A stretch of 40,489 bases of DNA from Globomyces pollinis-pini (GCA_025399215.1 MU621245.1:1-40489); one strand, 5' to 3'; shown: positions 1 through 11,254, counted from the first letter of the stretch. Notes: generated by a model not told the origin, from the sequence alone. Made by a program: numbers and translations.

Positions 1-281
1 AGTCTACTTAATAGATTTCCAGTTAATGTTTTGTATTTTTTGTATAATATAACTGGAACGCGAATCTTGAGCGCTCAACTCGACACTTCAAACATAAAAC
101 TACCACTTGCTATCCATATCTGGGATTTTGAAGTCTTTTTCATTTGTTAAACGGCAGAGTCTCATGTCAGTTTGGTTCTAGAATAAGCGCTCTTAATCTG
201 AAATGGTATTTTGTTTTGTAAACTACACAAATGAAAAACAAGAACAGTTAATATTTAGACTTTCTTTATTGTATAAATGAT
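1..281. other. 3' flank of BT1 transporter copy 1
   Basis: This short stretch lies downstream of the minus-strand transporter stop. I see no coding frame, RNA gene or clear repeat in it. It presumably holds the 3' UTR and polyadenylation region of that gene. Confidence 0.5.
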
Positions 282-1742
282 CTAAGCAATAGCTTTTCCA
301 GCATCTGACTTAACACCTTCTTCTATCTTCTTTTCATCATCGGTATCTAATTCAGCCCATTTGAAAAGAGCTTTCAAAGTTGGGTTGGTTGGCTTGATGG
401 TTTCAGCATTGGTTGGGTTCATAGCATTGGTATCAGGAATCAAGAAGACAATGAGAATACATGCAACAGTGCATCCAGCTTTCAATAAGATAGCTTGGTC
501 ATAGATGCTGATATCTTTTTCACTCATGTTGTAAGCTTTTTGGACAGCACTACCAACAAATTGTCCAATAGTGGTACCTTGGTTAGAGATAGACATCAAT
601 GCAGAGAAGAAAGTAGCTTCCATGTTTTGAGGACATAATTGACCGGCCATGATCAAGAAAGGCATACTGTGCAAACGATCAATAACTTCAGCCATAGCAC
701 CACTGAAGAACAAGAATGGAACATCTGGGATTCCAAGTTGAACGTTCCATCGCTTAACCAATACGTAGTCCATTAATCCAAAGACACCAATCATAACTTG
801 GGAAGCACCATAAATGTATCTGAAGGAAGTGTGACGGAAGAATCGGTAGTAAACAAGAACACCGAGAGATAAGGCAAAGTATGAACAAGCGTCAATCCAG
901 GATTGTACATTTGGGGCAATATCCAAATTGGTGGTGGAGAAAATAGTGCTAGGGACACTGAGGGAGAAACGAGCAGCACCGGTAATGAGTAACCATGCAA
1001 TCAATCGCAAAACAATGAATGGAGGGGAGAAAAGTGCGACACCTAAACGGATCAATTGTTGACCCAAGACTTTGAAGCTAGGACGGATTTTGGTTTTGTC
1101 TTCTTTGACAAAGAATAATAAAACAAAGAGACCGAGTGGGAAAATAGCCATTAACAAGTTATAGGTACGTGCACCTGGTAAACTGACACCTTTGTAAGCC
1201 TTTTCATCAGTTGATAAGTATCCTCCAAGAAGACCAAATACAGCTCCACCAACACCCAACATGAACCAGGAGATAGATTGTAAAGATGAGGTAGAATCTT
1301 CTTCATCTTTTTGACCACTCTTCACAACCAAAGCATCAGTCAAACAATCGGCAGAAGATCCATAGAATTGCATCACAAGGTAAGCAGCAGTCAGAGTAGT
1401 AGATTCACCAGTCCAAGATGGCATACCCATCATTAGTACAGCAACAAATCCGAGAGCACACATTAAGAACATATAAGGTTTGACATTGTATCCCATAATT
1501 GGAAGGTTATCGGAGATTAACCCAATAACGAATTTGAATGACCAAGGAAGTTTACCAATAGCAATAGCAGATTCGATGTTGGAAGATTTTAATTTGAAAC
1601 CATAAATGGAGATCCATTTGAAAGAACTATCAATATAACTACGACCACCTTGAGCGAGATAAGTATAACCAGCCAAGACTACCATGGCCCAACCATGGAG
1701 TTCGTTATTTCTTCTAAACCAATCAATCGCACCGTTGATCAT
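282..1742 (-). CDS. BT1/folate-biopterin-type transporter, copy 1
   Basis: A single uninterrupted frame of 486 codons encodes a multi-pass membrane protein with about a dozen hydrophobic segments. The signature GLISDNLPIMGY (about residues 74-85), followed by a KPY motif, matches the BT1 pattern in which a P-W-x-x-K helix leads into G-x-I-S-D. BT1 proteins belong to the major facilitator fold and carry folates or pterins in some protists and plants; the substrate here is unknown. The N-terminus (IDWFRRNNELHGWAMVVLAGY) and the C-terminal tail (PDTNAMNPTNAE) are almost invariant among the four copies in this window. The ATG at 1742 is supported by the same start in all copies and by a TATA box 32 bp further upstream. 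It is separated from its three sisters by about 31 kb and points the opposite way, suggesting dispersed duplication. Confidence 0.82.
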   Translation of the reverse strand: MINGAIDWFRRNNELHGWAMVVLAGYTYLAQGGRSYIDSSFKWISIYGFKLKSSNIESAIAIGKLPWSFKFVIGLISDNLPIMGYNVKPYMFLMCALGFVAVLMMGMPSWTGESTTLTAAYLVMQFYGSSADCLTDALVVKSGQKDEEDSTSSLQSISWFMLGVGGAVFGLLGGYLSTDEKAYKGVSLPGARTYNLLMAIFPLGLFVLLFFVKEDKTKIRPSFKVLGQQLIRLGVALFSPPFIVLRLIAWLLITGAARFSLSVPSTIFSTTNLDIAPNVQSWIDACSYFALSLGVLVYYRFFRHTSFRYIYGASQVMIGVFGLMDYVLVKRWNVQLGIPDVPFLFFSGAMAEVIDRLHSMPFLIMAGQLCPQNMEATFFSALMSISNQGTTIGQFVGSAVQKAYNMSEKDISIYDQAILLKAGCTVACILIVFLIPDTNAMNPTNAETIKPTNPTLKALFKWAELDTDDEKKIEEGVKSDAGKAIA

Positions 1743-1773
1743 TGTATGTATGGTTTTTTTAGAAATCCCCTAT

Positions 1774-1781
1774 TATTTATA
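1774..1781 (-). promoter_or_regulatory. TATA box of BT1 copy 1
   Basis: On the minus strand this reads TATAAATA, about 33 bp upstream of the ATG at 1742. The other three BT1 copies have a TATA box at nearly the same distance, which supports function. Confidence 0.6.
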
Positions 1782-3448
1782 GTAATGGAACTCTTTTCTT
1801 GTGTCTGAACACACAAACACAAGGCCATATGGCTGGCCCCGAAGAAAAAGGGCAGTTACAAAATGACATGGCAAAAGTATGCTCTTATTAAAATTATGAT
1901 CTGAGCGTCAATATGATTAAAGGAGATACAGTCTATGAGTTTATTTCAACTATATCCTTTGGCCTTTTTTCGTTAGATTTGCCTTTAAAAGAGTCAGTTT
2001 AAATTTTGCAGATCACTAGTCTTTCAAGGTTGCTATATTGAGCGCTAGTGTTCAATCTATTTTCTTTCGTAGGGTATTGAACATCACTTTCGAAATTGTT
2101 AGCTGTACAATATTTGTTTTGGGTGGTCGTGGTCAGGGAACCGCGACTTGGGTTTTCTTCACACGAACTCGTTTAACCGTCATTGTCTTTACAATTGAAC
2201 GTTATAAGCTCAACGCTCAAAACCACTCACTACCAGGTGAAGTCATTGATTAGCACTCTTTTGATGATTTTCGAAGCGTGGTTTGTGATTGTAACTGACC
2301 TTGAGACTAATATTAATTTAGTCACATGAAACAGAAACACAACAAACAGCATGATTTACGTTGAAAATTCAAACGAACCGCGCTTTTTGTCAACAAATAA
2401 CGTAGACCGAGTCTACCTTTGGCTGTCATTGTATTTTTACACAGGGGGGTTGGCTGATTGTATCCAAGACGTTGAGTTTCTTTCAACGTTAGGAGCTGTT
2501 AGTCAGCATTGTAACACTGCCTAATCAAGTGAAATAAAGGCTCGGTCTCTCACATTTTTGTAATCGTAGAATGTTGTGATCTTAAAGACTGTGTGTGCAC
2601 TCCTAAATTGAATCAAACGTCACAGTATGATCTCTTTAGTTTTTGTTCAACAGTAATTGGCTTAACCTCAAAGTATATCAAATCAATACTGGTTATTTGA
2701 TTAATTATTAGCTCATTGTGAATCTTTACAGTCGTTGGAAGTAGTTTAGTTTTTAAACTGTTTGTTAATTTGCCCTGTTTGTATCTGCTTAAAACTCAAT
2801 GGTAATTCCGTGGCCAGCACAACGAACTCTTCAATAGTTTGATTTACTAATTATTGCATTGTCTTACTGTAATTTGACGTTGTGTTGAAAGATGGATAGT
2901 TAAACCTGACATTACTATTGATAATAGTACATTTAAATCAAAATATGAATGTACTTATAAATCATAAAATATTCTTATTCAGTGCTTTTGTTCAAATGCT
3001 GTTTGACTTTGTGTACATATTGGAGTAAATAGTGCTTATCAACTAGTAACTAAAGAAAATCATAAAGTGCTTGCGAATTTGGCAAATACTATTTCGGCAA
3101 TGACCGTTTGAGTTGTAACTCAAGGTTTATGATTGTTCTAATGACAAACTGTACTATTATGAAAGATTATTGAACACATATAGTCTAAATGTGTCTATAT
3201 GATATGGACACAACATTACGACTGACTCAAAAATCAAGGATTAGTTTTTCACACACCATGGCCTGTACCAATGTACACCATCTACCACTTTACTTTACCA
3301 TTTATTAATATTATTGACAAGAATCACCAACTAATGGTGAAATATGGTGTTTTCTTGAAAAAATACCATTTTAGGTTGGATTTGTCAGCAACTCTGAAAA
3401 AAGTGAAAATATAGTTAAAATTCATCAACCTTCATCTTTGGCTTCTTT

Positions 3449-3456
3449 TATAAATA
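3449..3456 (+). promoter_or_regulatory. TATA box just before the permease ATG
   Basis: TATAAATA ends 3 bp before the annotated ATG at 3460. With initiation about 30 bp downstream, the first ATG would fall outside the mRNA, and translation would start at Met12 (3493). Confidence 0.4.
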
Positions 3457-3459
3457 AAA

Positions 3460-5061
3460 ATGAACCATGAAACTTCTCCTTTACTACCAATAATGCAACA
3501 GAGAGCTCTAACTTCAAGGCATATTCAAATGATCGCCATAGGTGGAACTATTGGAACTGGTTTCTTTATTGGTAGTGGTGCGACTATAGCTTTGGCTGGT
3601 CCTTTAGGTGCTTTAATTGGCTTTTCAATTGTCTCTTTAATGGTTTATTCAGTTATGACTTCATTGGGTGAGTTGGCTACTCATTTGCCCGTTTCTGGGT
3701 CTTTCACTACATTCGCAACGAAATATGTCGATCCTGCTCTTGGTGCTGCTTTGGGATACAATTACTGGATTCAGTGGGCCATATCTTTACGTAATTACAA
3801 TACAAATATTGATTGTTATTAGCGTCAGAATTAAATGCAGTTGGAATTATCATGGCATTTTGGACTCCAAGTGTACCATCAGTTGCTTATTCGGCCTCAA
3901 TTTTAACCATCTTGGTTTTGATAAATACTAGATCAGTAAAAGGGTTTGGAGAGGTTGAATTTTGGTTATCATTGTTGAAAGTGGTTACAATTATATTGTT
4001 TATCATCTCAGGATTATTTATCAATTTTGGCTGGATAGGAAAGGAAAAGCGATTTATTGGATTCGAGTATTGGAATATTGATGGAAAAGGGCCAATTAAA
4101 GATGGTGCTATTGGAATTTTTAATGTGTTTTTGATGGCCTTCTTTACTTTTGGTGGGACAGAACTTGTAGCCATTACTGCTGGCGAAACTAAAGATCCAA
4201 AAACTACCATTCCAAAGGCAATTAAGAATACCTTTTGGAGAATCTTGTAAGTGGAAAATCATATACTTATCTCATCTCTAGATTGTTTTTTATACTAAGT
4301 ATTTTTGTTATTGGTCTTGTAATTCGACACGATGACCCATCATTACTCAATTCATCGAATAACAATGATATCACTGTAGCACCATTTACTCTCGTCTTTG
4401 ATCGTGTTGGTATTCCCTTTGCGGCAAACTTGATGAATATTGTGATTATGACTGCTATTGTTAGTGCTGGAAACTCTGCACTTTACGCTTCTTCTAGAAC
4501 ATTAATGACATTGGCCTTGGAAGGAAAAACATCAGCTATGTTTAAGAAAGTAAATAAGGATGGAATTCCAATTAATGCAATTTTGGCGACTGCAGCAGTT
4601 GGTTGTATCTCCTTTTTGGGAATTGTGCTTGGGGAAGGAGTACTGTTTACTTTACTAATCAACATCACTGGAATTTCTGGCATCATTACTTGGATGTCCA
4701 TTGCACTTATTCATATACGATTTCGACAGGCCATGAAAAAACAACGAGTAGATCTGTCTACATTACACTACACTGCTCCACTTTACCCATTAGGTCCGAT
4801 AATCGCATTCGTGGTTGGGTTTGGAATAATAATAGCCCAGGGCTATGCATCCTACAACCAACCAAATGGACTGTATCATTTAATTCTAACATATCGTAAT
4901 TAATTTTCTATTAATATGTAGTTGGTATACCCGTTTTCTTTTCATTTTATTTCTACGATAAATTAAAAAACAAATCACAATTGATTCCATTGGAAGAAGT
5001 GGACTTGTCTCCTGTACATACTACGGCCTATTCCACAGACAATGTTAATCTCTCTTGCTGA
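3460..5061 (+). CDS. Amino-acid permease (AAT/YAT type)
   Basis: Four exons: 3460-3790, 3823-4246, 4282-4895 and 4922-5061, joined by introns of 32, 35 and 26 nt, give a 502-aa protein. It has the fungal amino-acid permease start RHIQMIAIGGTIGTGFFIGSG, then WIQWAISLPSELNAVGIIMAFW across the first junction, TFGGTELVAITAGET, and FWRILLFFILSIFVIGL across the second, all characteristic of the APC superfamily AAT family with 12 membrane segments. It should be a proton-coupled plasma-membrane amino-acid importer. The first ATG is at 3460, but a TATAAATA lies only 3 bp before it, so the used start may be the in-frame Met at 3493 (MQQRALTSRHIQ). Substrate specificity cannot be read from the sequence. 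It converges with the DUF1279 gene, 159 bp between stops. Confidence 0.9.
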
Positions 5062-5220
5062 TACGAATATGACATTATAATATAATACTTTGAAAAGAGC
5101 ATAGTCATGATTTCACTGAGGGAAGAAATCTAACCACTCATGGAGTCGCGTAAGGATTTAATCCGGTTTGTGGACTGCAACATCAAATTCAGATATACAA
5201 AGTAAGGGTATTGAATCAAT

Positions 5221-5654
5221 CTATTTATTCTTTTTCCCTTCAAATTCTACACCTGGGAAACCATCATCATCTTTTTCAGGGGGAACAGTGAATAGACCCC
5301 ATTTAATCAAGTATGGATTGACAAAGTCATTTATACTCTCTCCAAAATAAGGCATCAACTATAAAGATTAAAATAATAGTGACATCTTACAGCAGTGGTG
5401 ATGAGAATTCTGAATGGGGTGCCTAAACGATTGAGAGCGAATGCAACAGCTAGATTTCCAGCAGTAGGACTAATAGCATCTACAATTGATTTTGTATAAG
5501 AGAATTGTGACAAATATCCAAGGATGTTTATATTTGAGAATACCAAGAAGAAATAAATAGCGAAATAAGTAATCCAACCTACAGTTTGATTGACGACAAA
5601 CCAAGCAACTCCATAGTTTTTCCCATACTCTTTGAGTTTCTGAACGATGGCCAT
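5221..5654 (-). CDS. DUF1279/FAM210-like small membrane protein
   Basis: Two exons on the minus strand, 5391-5654 and 5221-5358, split by a 32-nt intron, give a 133-aa protein. It begins MAIVQKLKEYGKNYGVAWFV, has hydrophobic segments (VGWITYFAIYFFLVF; PTAGNLAVAFALNRLG) and ends the domain with GTPFRILITTALMPYFGES, the DUF1279 pattern in which a helix with a conserved P-x-R-I-x-x-T is followed by a short loop. Family members such as FAM210A/B are mitochondrial membrane proteins; the role here is inferred only from that. The C-terminus is acidic then lysine-rich (EKDDDGFPGVEFEGKKNK). The frame is open upstream of 5654 but has no ATG there, so MAIVQ is the likely start. It shares a divergent promoter region with PEP carboxykinase. 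Confidence 0.75.
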
Positions 5655-6165
5655 ATAAATCAATGAAACAATTAATTTCAAATTATTTTTCAATTTGAAT
5701 CACTCTTCAAAAAATACGTCATTTTTTAAGACTCTATTTGCTATTATTTCCAACAAGGAATGAATTAAGTATTGGTGAGGTAGTTTTGAATGAATCAATA
5801 CCATCCATGAAACGATTGGAGATGTTCGGCAATACAATCTGTCTAATAAAACAATACCTGACACTTTATGCTCATGAAAAAATTTTCACGTGGTTTTTCG
5901 ATAAGGAACTCAAACTACACTCACTGTTGATTGGAAGGTGATAGGAACGAGTAACGAGTTCTAAATGAAATCAGAATGTTAGAGTCTTGGTATGGATGTC
6001 CGTCTTTTACTCGGAATTGTCTCATTTAATTTTCAGAGTGAAGTTGGTGTTCGCAGTGGCAAAGGTCAACAGCCCTGGCTCGTCACGAGGCCCTCTTCCA
6101 TTTCCTTTAAATACTTCACCCTTCTCCTCTTTATCCTAAAGTTCAATCCTTTACTTAATTCTGAT
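5655..6165. other. Divergent promoter region (DUF1279 gene / PCK1)
   Basis: A 511-bp gap between two divergently transcribed genes. A TTTAAATA element at 6106-6113 lies about 60 bp before the PCK1 ATG and is followed by a pyrimidine-rich stretch (cttcacccttctcctcttta), typical of fungal core promoters. The PCK1 frame is open back to an ATG at 5992, but that extension bears no resemblance to the family and is taken as 5' flank. Confidence 0.45.
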
Positions 6166-7896
6166 ATGCCTGCCTATTTAACAAACCAAGACGGTGAAGT
6201 CGAATACCATGATGAAATTCATGAAGCCCTACACAGAGATGCTCGTGTTGATTACACGAAACCTATCATCCGAAATGGATCTACATCTATCTTATACGAA
6301 GAAGCTTTGGCTGCTGAAAAGGGTACTGCTTTGACTGCATCTGGTGCGTTGGTTACTGATTCTGGTGCCAAGAAGGGTCGTTCCCCAAGGGACAAACGTA
6401 TTGTTGAAGAAGCTTCCACCAAAGATGATGTTTGGGTATGTGTTTTTTTGATGATTTAACTAGTTTAGTGGGGTCCAGTCAACTTCCCAATGGTTGAAAA
6501 CTCATTCATGGTCAATCGTGAACGTGCCATTGATTACTTGAACACTCGTGAAAAATTGTTTGTTTTCGATGGGTTTGCTGGTTGGGATAAGAAATACAGA
6601 ATTAAAGTTCGTGTTGTTTGTGCCCGTGCATACCATGGTAAAGATCTCATTTTGACTAACTTCAGCTCTCTTCATGAACAACATGTTAATTCGCCCTACC
6701 GCACAAGAACTCAAAGATTTTGGCGAACCAGATTTCACTATCTTCAATGCTGGTGGTTTCCCAGCCAATCGATTCACTACTGGTATGACTTCCACCACCA
6801 GTGTGTCCCTTAACTTTGCACGTCACGAAATGGTTATTTTGGGTACTCAATACGCTGGTGAAATGAAAAAGGGTATTTTCACTGTTATGCACTACTTGAT
6901 GCCTAAACGTGGAGTCTTATCTCTTCACTCATCTGCCAACGAAGGTCCAAATGGTGATGTGTCTGTTTTCTTTGGACTTTCTGGAACTGGTAAAACTACT
7001 TTATCTGCCGATCCTCACCGTTTCTTGATTGGTGATGATGAACACTGTTGGTCTGATGACGGTATCTTTAACATCGAAGGTGGTTGTTACGCAAAGACCA
7101 TCGACTTGTCAGCTGAAAAGGAACCAGAAATTTACAATGCTATCAGATTTGGTTCCGTCTTAGAAAATGTTGTATATGATCCTCTCACAAGAGTTGTTAA
7201 CTACGCTGACAGTACTTTAACTGAAAATACTCGTTGTGCTTACCCAATTGAATTTATTCCAAACGCTAAGCTTCCTTGTATTGGTGGCCACCCATCGAAC
7301 ATCATTCTTTTAACTTGTGACGCTTTTGGTGTGCTTCCACCTGTTTCCAAACTTACCCCATCTCAAGCTATGTATCACTTTATTAGTGGTTACACTGCCA
7401 AGATTGCTGGAACTGAAGACGGTATCACCGAACCTCAGGCCACTTTCTCGTATGAATTTTTGTTAAACTTACAATTAGTGCTTGTTTCGGAGCTCCATTC
7501 TTGGTCTGGCACCCTGTTAAATATGCTACTATGTTAGCCGAGAAGATGAAGGAACACAAAGCAGATGCTTGGTTGATTAACACTGGATGGAACGGAGGTG
7601 CATATGGTGTTGGTAAACGTATCTCATTGAAATACTCTCGTGCCATTATCGATGCCATCCACAGTGGTGAATTGGCTAATGCTGAATATGAAAACTACCC
7701 TATCTTTGGTCTCTCCATTCCTAAGGCTATTACTGGTGTACCATCCGAAATCCTTCATCCATCTAAAACTTGGTTGGGAACTAAAGACTCATACACAGCT
7801 ACTGTTCAAAAACTTGCTAAGCTATTTGTGTCCAACTTTGAAACTTACACTGACAAGGCTACTGCTGACATTCTCGCTGCTGGTCCAAAAGTCTAA
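6166..7896 (+). CDS. PCK1: Phosphoenolpyruvate carboxykinase (ATP)
   Basis: Four exons, 6166-6435, 6469-6637, 6666-7449 and 7479-7896, with introns of 33, 28 and 29 nt, give 546 aa, the usual length for the ATP-dependent fungal enzyme. It converts oxaloacetate and ATP to phosphoenolpyruvate, CO2 and ADP in the cytosol, the committing step of gluconeogenesis. Seen directly: the N-terminal [13 protein letters not shown] and [13 protein letters not shown] regions, [10 protein letters not shown], the P-loop [14 protein letters not shown] (about residue 250), the kinase-2 motif IGDDEHCW, and [14 protein letters not shown] across the last junction. The start at 6166 gives [20 protein letters not shown], which fits the family better than the upstream ATG. 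An AATAAA at 7906-7911 sits 10 bp after the stop. The gene is probably repressed by glucose, as in other fungi, but no specific operator is visible. Confidence 0.95.
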
Positions 7897-7952
7897 TTTC
7901 AAAACAATAAATAATTATTCGCTTAAAATTGTTTACTATTTTGCACAGAAGT

Positions 7953-8013
7953 ATACATTTTTAAATAGGGACGGATACATTTTTAAATAGGGACGGATAC
8001 ATTTTTAAATAGG
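7953..8013. repeat. 22-bp tandem repeat, 2.8 copies
   Basis: The unit atacatttttaaatagggacgg starts at 7953 and 7975, with a partial third copy from 7997. The copies are identical. It lies 40 bp beyond the PCK1 polyadenylation signal, outside any gene. Confidence 0.85.
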
Positions 8014-8819
8014 CAAGGTGGAGTGTAAATTGACAAGTTGTCAAAGAAAAGTGACAGGGTTAAGTTGAAACCACCACCAAGGGAGAATGTCCGAAAATGA
8101 ATTACTGATGGATGGACAACCGCGTTTCCTTGCATATGTTCATAACCGGCTAATTGATGTAATGAACATTGGAGATGCGTTGATAGCAGTTGACGAGGAT
8201 GATTCCGCTGAGCTCTTTATTGGAAATTTCAAACCAAAGCAGACATAATGACCTGTTGGAATGAGCAACTGTTTACTCCTCAAGAGATATCGCCCCAATT
8301 TATACTAAACATTGAGAATGTGTTAAACTCTTCGATTGCCGGATTCTACTTTGAGTACTTGTTATTGATCAAGTTTTCTTTGACGCGTCCTAGTTTATGA
8401 AAGTTGTACTGTTGGTTAGTATGAAGATGACTTAGTTGTTTGTGTTAAAATAGAGAGTCCAATTGCTTAAACAATTGAAATAAACAATTAGGGCCGAATA
8501 GTAGAGGGTCGAATACTTTTTGTTGCGTAACTATTTTATGCGAAATAAAAAGTAGTGGGGTCAAATATTTCAATGACTCTATATCATACTTTTTTTCTTT
8601 TAATAGTTGATTAAGGTGGTCTTTATGCTAAATGGGGATTTGGGCCAATGCAATTCCATTCTCGACATCATATTGAGATGTCGAATCCTGGAATTCGCAC
8701 AATCAAACGCGAATTCTAAAACAGAAGGATTATCTTCAAGTAAAATGAAATCATTGTGGGAGAGGTTTTGGATAACCCTGAATCCATGTAAATTAGTATC
8801 TAATATATAATATTATCGA

Positions 8820-8909
8820 ATGACGGGAACAGTTTATTTGGACTTTGAATATGTTCCAATTAAACCAAAGAATATCTCACACGAGAAAATTATACTATCG
8901 ATTTGGTAA
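8820..8909 (+). pseudogene. Truncated NYN-like fragment, left copy
   Basis: Starts MTGTVYLDFEYVPIK and runs 29 codons to a TAA. Beyond the stop another frame continues as LVKAIGNWDQAGA, so a frameshift separates two parts of a once longer coding region. The NYN assignment rests only on the D-x-E-N-V-P-like strand and is tentative; here the Asn of that motif is Tyr. Confidence 0.4.
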
Positions 8910-9000
8910 AAGCGATTGGCAATTGGGATCAAGCTGGAGCCTAATTTCTCCAACAACATGCTCCAAAAACTATAGTAACTTGGCTCCCGCCAGATCCCAA

Positions 9001-9102
9001 TTACCTATCGCTTTGATCAATCGATAGAATAATTTTCTCGTTTGAGATATTCTTTGATTTAATTGGAACATTTTCAAAGTCCAAATAAACTGTTCCCGTC
9101 AT
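9001..9102 (-). pseudogene. Truncated NYN-like fragment, right copy
   Basis: Reads MTGTVYLDFENVPIKSKNIS and stops at 9001-9003 after 33 codons. As in the left copy, a shifted frame continues with IKAIGNWDLAGAKLL before another stop. The same frame is open upstream of the ATG to about 9225. It keeps the ENVP motif that the left copy lacks, so it may be the less decayed copy. Confidence 0.4.
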
Positions 9103-9542
9103 TCGAACGGGTTTGCTCATGCCTAGTTTAGTCTTAACTGATGATTCTTTGAGTAGAATTGCAGTTATGAACGAATCAATTGAATAAAAAGTGCAGTTAT
9201 GAATGAATCTCTGCCAAAAAAGCAAACGGGCTTTGCATTAGTAGATAGTGATTCAAATAAAAGCATTCTATATTAGAACACTTAAATTTATAGTAAATAG
9301 TGACTATAATCATTTTTCTATTGCGATTGATAGTGTGTATGACCAAATCAAGTCAGTAGTATCGTTATGAGAACTGTCGGACAAACTCAATTAGCTACCT
9401 GGACGTAATGAGGGAACTATGAATGAGCATTAGCTTTCCAGCTATCGATACTACGAATGTCACCTCAATGATTTTCAAATGTCCAGTCAATTCTGACAAT
9501 ATTTTTTTGTTTTAAACGAGAAACTGAGAATATACCGAATCC

Positions 9543-11196
9543 ATGAAAACTCCCATTACCAACAGACACTCAGTTTTTAAAGTCCCAAGTAGATTATCAT
9601 CCCCAAATGTTGGTAAAAAATCAACTCCAAAGATATCTCCTCGACGTGAGTTGTTTACAAAAACTCCAACTGCATCACCCATCAGAATCAAATTATCTCC
9701 ATTACATAAACAAAAGGTCAAAACTCCAAAGAAATCTCAAAGCATTGGACCTGTTATAATAACCCCTGCAAAAAAATCAAATCTTAATGTAAGTCTTCAG
9801 ATCTATACATAACAAATGACTTTCACGATTACTCATGCTATTAGAATGATATTAATTAATTATATGTAGTATGATAGATTTATTCCAAATAGACATGCTA
9901 TGGATTCTCACTCAACACAATTTCAACTGAAACAATCCACTAAAAAGCCAATGCTAGATAATGAAGGGATCGCTTACCAAGAAGTTTTGGCCAAAGCTTG
10001 TGGAGTCGCGTTAGAAAAACGTATCTTGTCATTTTCAGTTGAACCACCTACTTCTAATCGACAATCGATACGTCATCAATGGAATCGCCCAACTAAACCT
10101 AAAACATCGACAGCCAAGCGAAGGATTCCACTTCTTCCAGAAAGAGTATTAGATGCACCTGGCCTTGTTGACGATTTTTATCTAAAGTAATTTTGTTTTT
10201 TTGCTGATTATAGTCTTATGGATTGGTCCTCTAAAAATATGTTGGCAGTGGGTCTAGAAGATACGGTGTATATATGGAATGGTGACACTGGGGATGTAAC
10301 AGAGTTTTGTAAAACCAGACCAGATGAACTTGTCACGTCTCTTTCTTGGGCGGGAGATGGATCTTACCTGGCAGTAGGGACTGATGAAGGAGATGCTCAA
10401 ATATGGGATGTTGATACCTCATCCAGAATTCGGTCAATGAGAGGTCACACCAGTCGAGTTGGAGTTCTTTCTTGGGATCAACATATAGTGTCTTCGGGTG
10501 CCAGAGATGGAAGTATTTGGAATCATGATGTTAGAATTGCACAACATAAGGTGGCTGCCTTGAACGGACACTCGTCGGAAGTATGTGGTTTAGAATGGCG
10601 GTATGTCTGACTATTTACTTAAAGTCTTTAGTCCCGATGGAAAGATGTTGGCATCTGGTGGTAATGATAATTTGGTTCAAATTTGGGATGCTAGATCATC
10701 TACACCATATATGACCAAAACAAATCACAATGCTGCGGTGAAGGTATTACACCCTTTGGTTAAACGGTAGGCATTAGCTTGGTGTCCCTGGCAATTAAAC
10801 TTACTTGCAACTGGAGGTGGAAAACAAGATCATATGATTCATTTTTGGAATACTACATCAGGGGGTAAAGTGAATTCCGTGCATGCCGGATCTCAAGTGA
10901 CTTCAATTAAATGGTCAATTGAATATAAAGAATTCGTATCTTCTCATGGATTTCCCAACAATTACCTATCAATTTGGTCATATCCCACCTTGAATAAAAT
11001 AGCTGATTTACCTGGCCATGATTCTAGAATTCTACATACCTCACTGTCGCCTGATGGTCAAACTCTCGCAACAACAGCTGCAGATGAAAATTTGAAGTTT
11101 TGGAATGTGTTTGAAAGTCGAAAGAATAAGAAGAAAGCTGTAATAGATCCTGAGGAAGAATTAGTAGGTAGTTATCGCAAAATGACAATTCGTTAA
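9543..11196 (+). CDS. CDC20: CDC20/Fizzy APC/C co-activator
   Basis: Five exons: 9543-9788, 9870-10186, 10214-10600, 10632-10743 and 10771-11196, with introns of 81, 27, 31 and 27 nt, give 495 aa. CDC20 recruits substrates to the anaphase-promoting complex and is the target of the spindle checkpoint. Directly visible: a basic Pro/Ser/Lys-rich N-terminus, the C-box DRFIPNR at residues 84-90 followed by HAMD (Cdc20-like, not Cdh1-like), the Mad2-binding-type segment KRILSF, the PERVLDAPGLVDDFYLN linker, seven WD40 blades starting at MDWSSKNMLAVGL, and a C-terminal Ile-Arg tail (KMTIR). The first intron is unusually long for this window. AATAAA at 11195-11200 overlaps the stop codon. It converges on the next gene with 58 bp between stops. 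Confidence 0.93.
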
Positions 11197-11254
11197 TAAA
11201 AACCAGTCTTGACGTTTAAGTGCTTTTATTGTAATATTTCTGTAAAACACTAAT

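Larger units (their letters stand above)
1743..3459. other. 1.7-kb intergenic region, no convincing gene
   Basis: The longest open stretch (2038-2253, plus) begins with TTG, has no recognisable protein content and no neighbouring exons, so I do not call it. The region lies between two genes transcribed away from each other and should hold both promoters. It contains a perfect 7-bp stem hairpin at 2469-2489 (acgttga/tcaacgt), bracketed by a weaker gctga/tcagc pair at 2453-2457 and 2503-2507. I see no RNA gene or mobile element. Confidence 0.5.
8817..9105. repeat. Inverted repeat of an NYN-like coding fragment
   Basis: The left arm (8817-8942) and right arm (8982-9105) are inverted copies about 125 bp long that match at roughly nine positions in ten, with a 39-nt spacer. 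The outer ends (cgaatgacgggaacagttta) match perfectly. Each arm read outward-in begins with ATG and encodes VYLDFE(N/Y)VPIK, which resembles the first strand of NYN/PIN-like RNases, but both arms are broken. No target-site duplication is evident. If transcribed, the RNA would fold into a long imperfect hairpin. Confidence 0.85.
7897..9542. other. 1.6-kb gene-poor region with repeats
   Basis: No intact gene is visible. It holds the 22-bp tandem repeat (7953-8013), an 8-bp perfect hairpin at 8662-8684 (tcgacatc/gatgtcga), the large inverted repeat at 8817-9105, and two near copies of gcagttatgaa(c/t)gaatc near 9163 and 9193. A TTG-initiated frame at 8607-8810 shows no protein features and is not called. 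Confidence 0.5.

Noticed and set aside
2038..2253. 71-codon frame in the left intergenic region
   Set aside because: Starts at TTG, no protein features, no splice partners.
5992..6165. Upstream in-frame extension of PCK1 with its own ATG
   Set aside because: The extra 58 residues do not resemble the family, and the core-promoter-like TTTAAATA and pyrimidine stretch lie inside it.
7953..8013. CRISPR-like array
   Set aside because: The 22-bp units are contiguous with no spacers and lie in a eukaryotic genome; it is a plain tandem repeat.
8817..9105. Transposon with terminal inverted repeats
   Set aside because: No target-site duplication is visible, and the arms carry coding-like sequence, so an inverted gene-fragment duplication fits better, though a MITE is not excluded.
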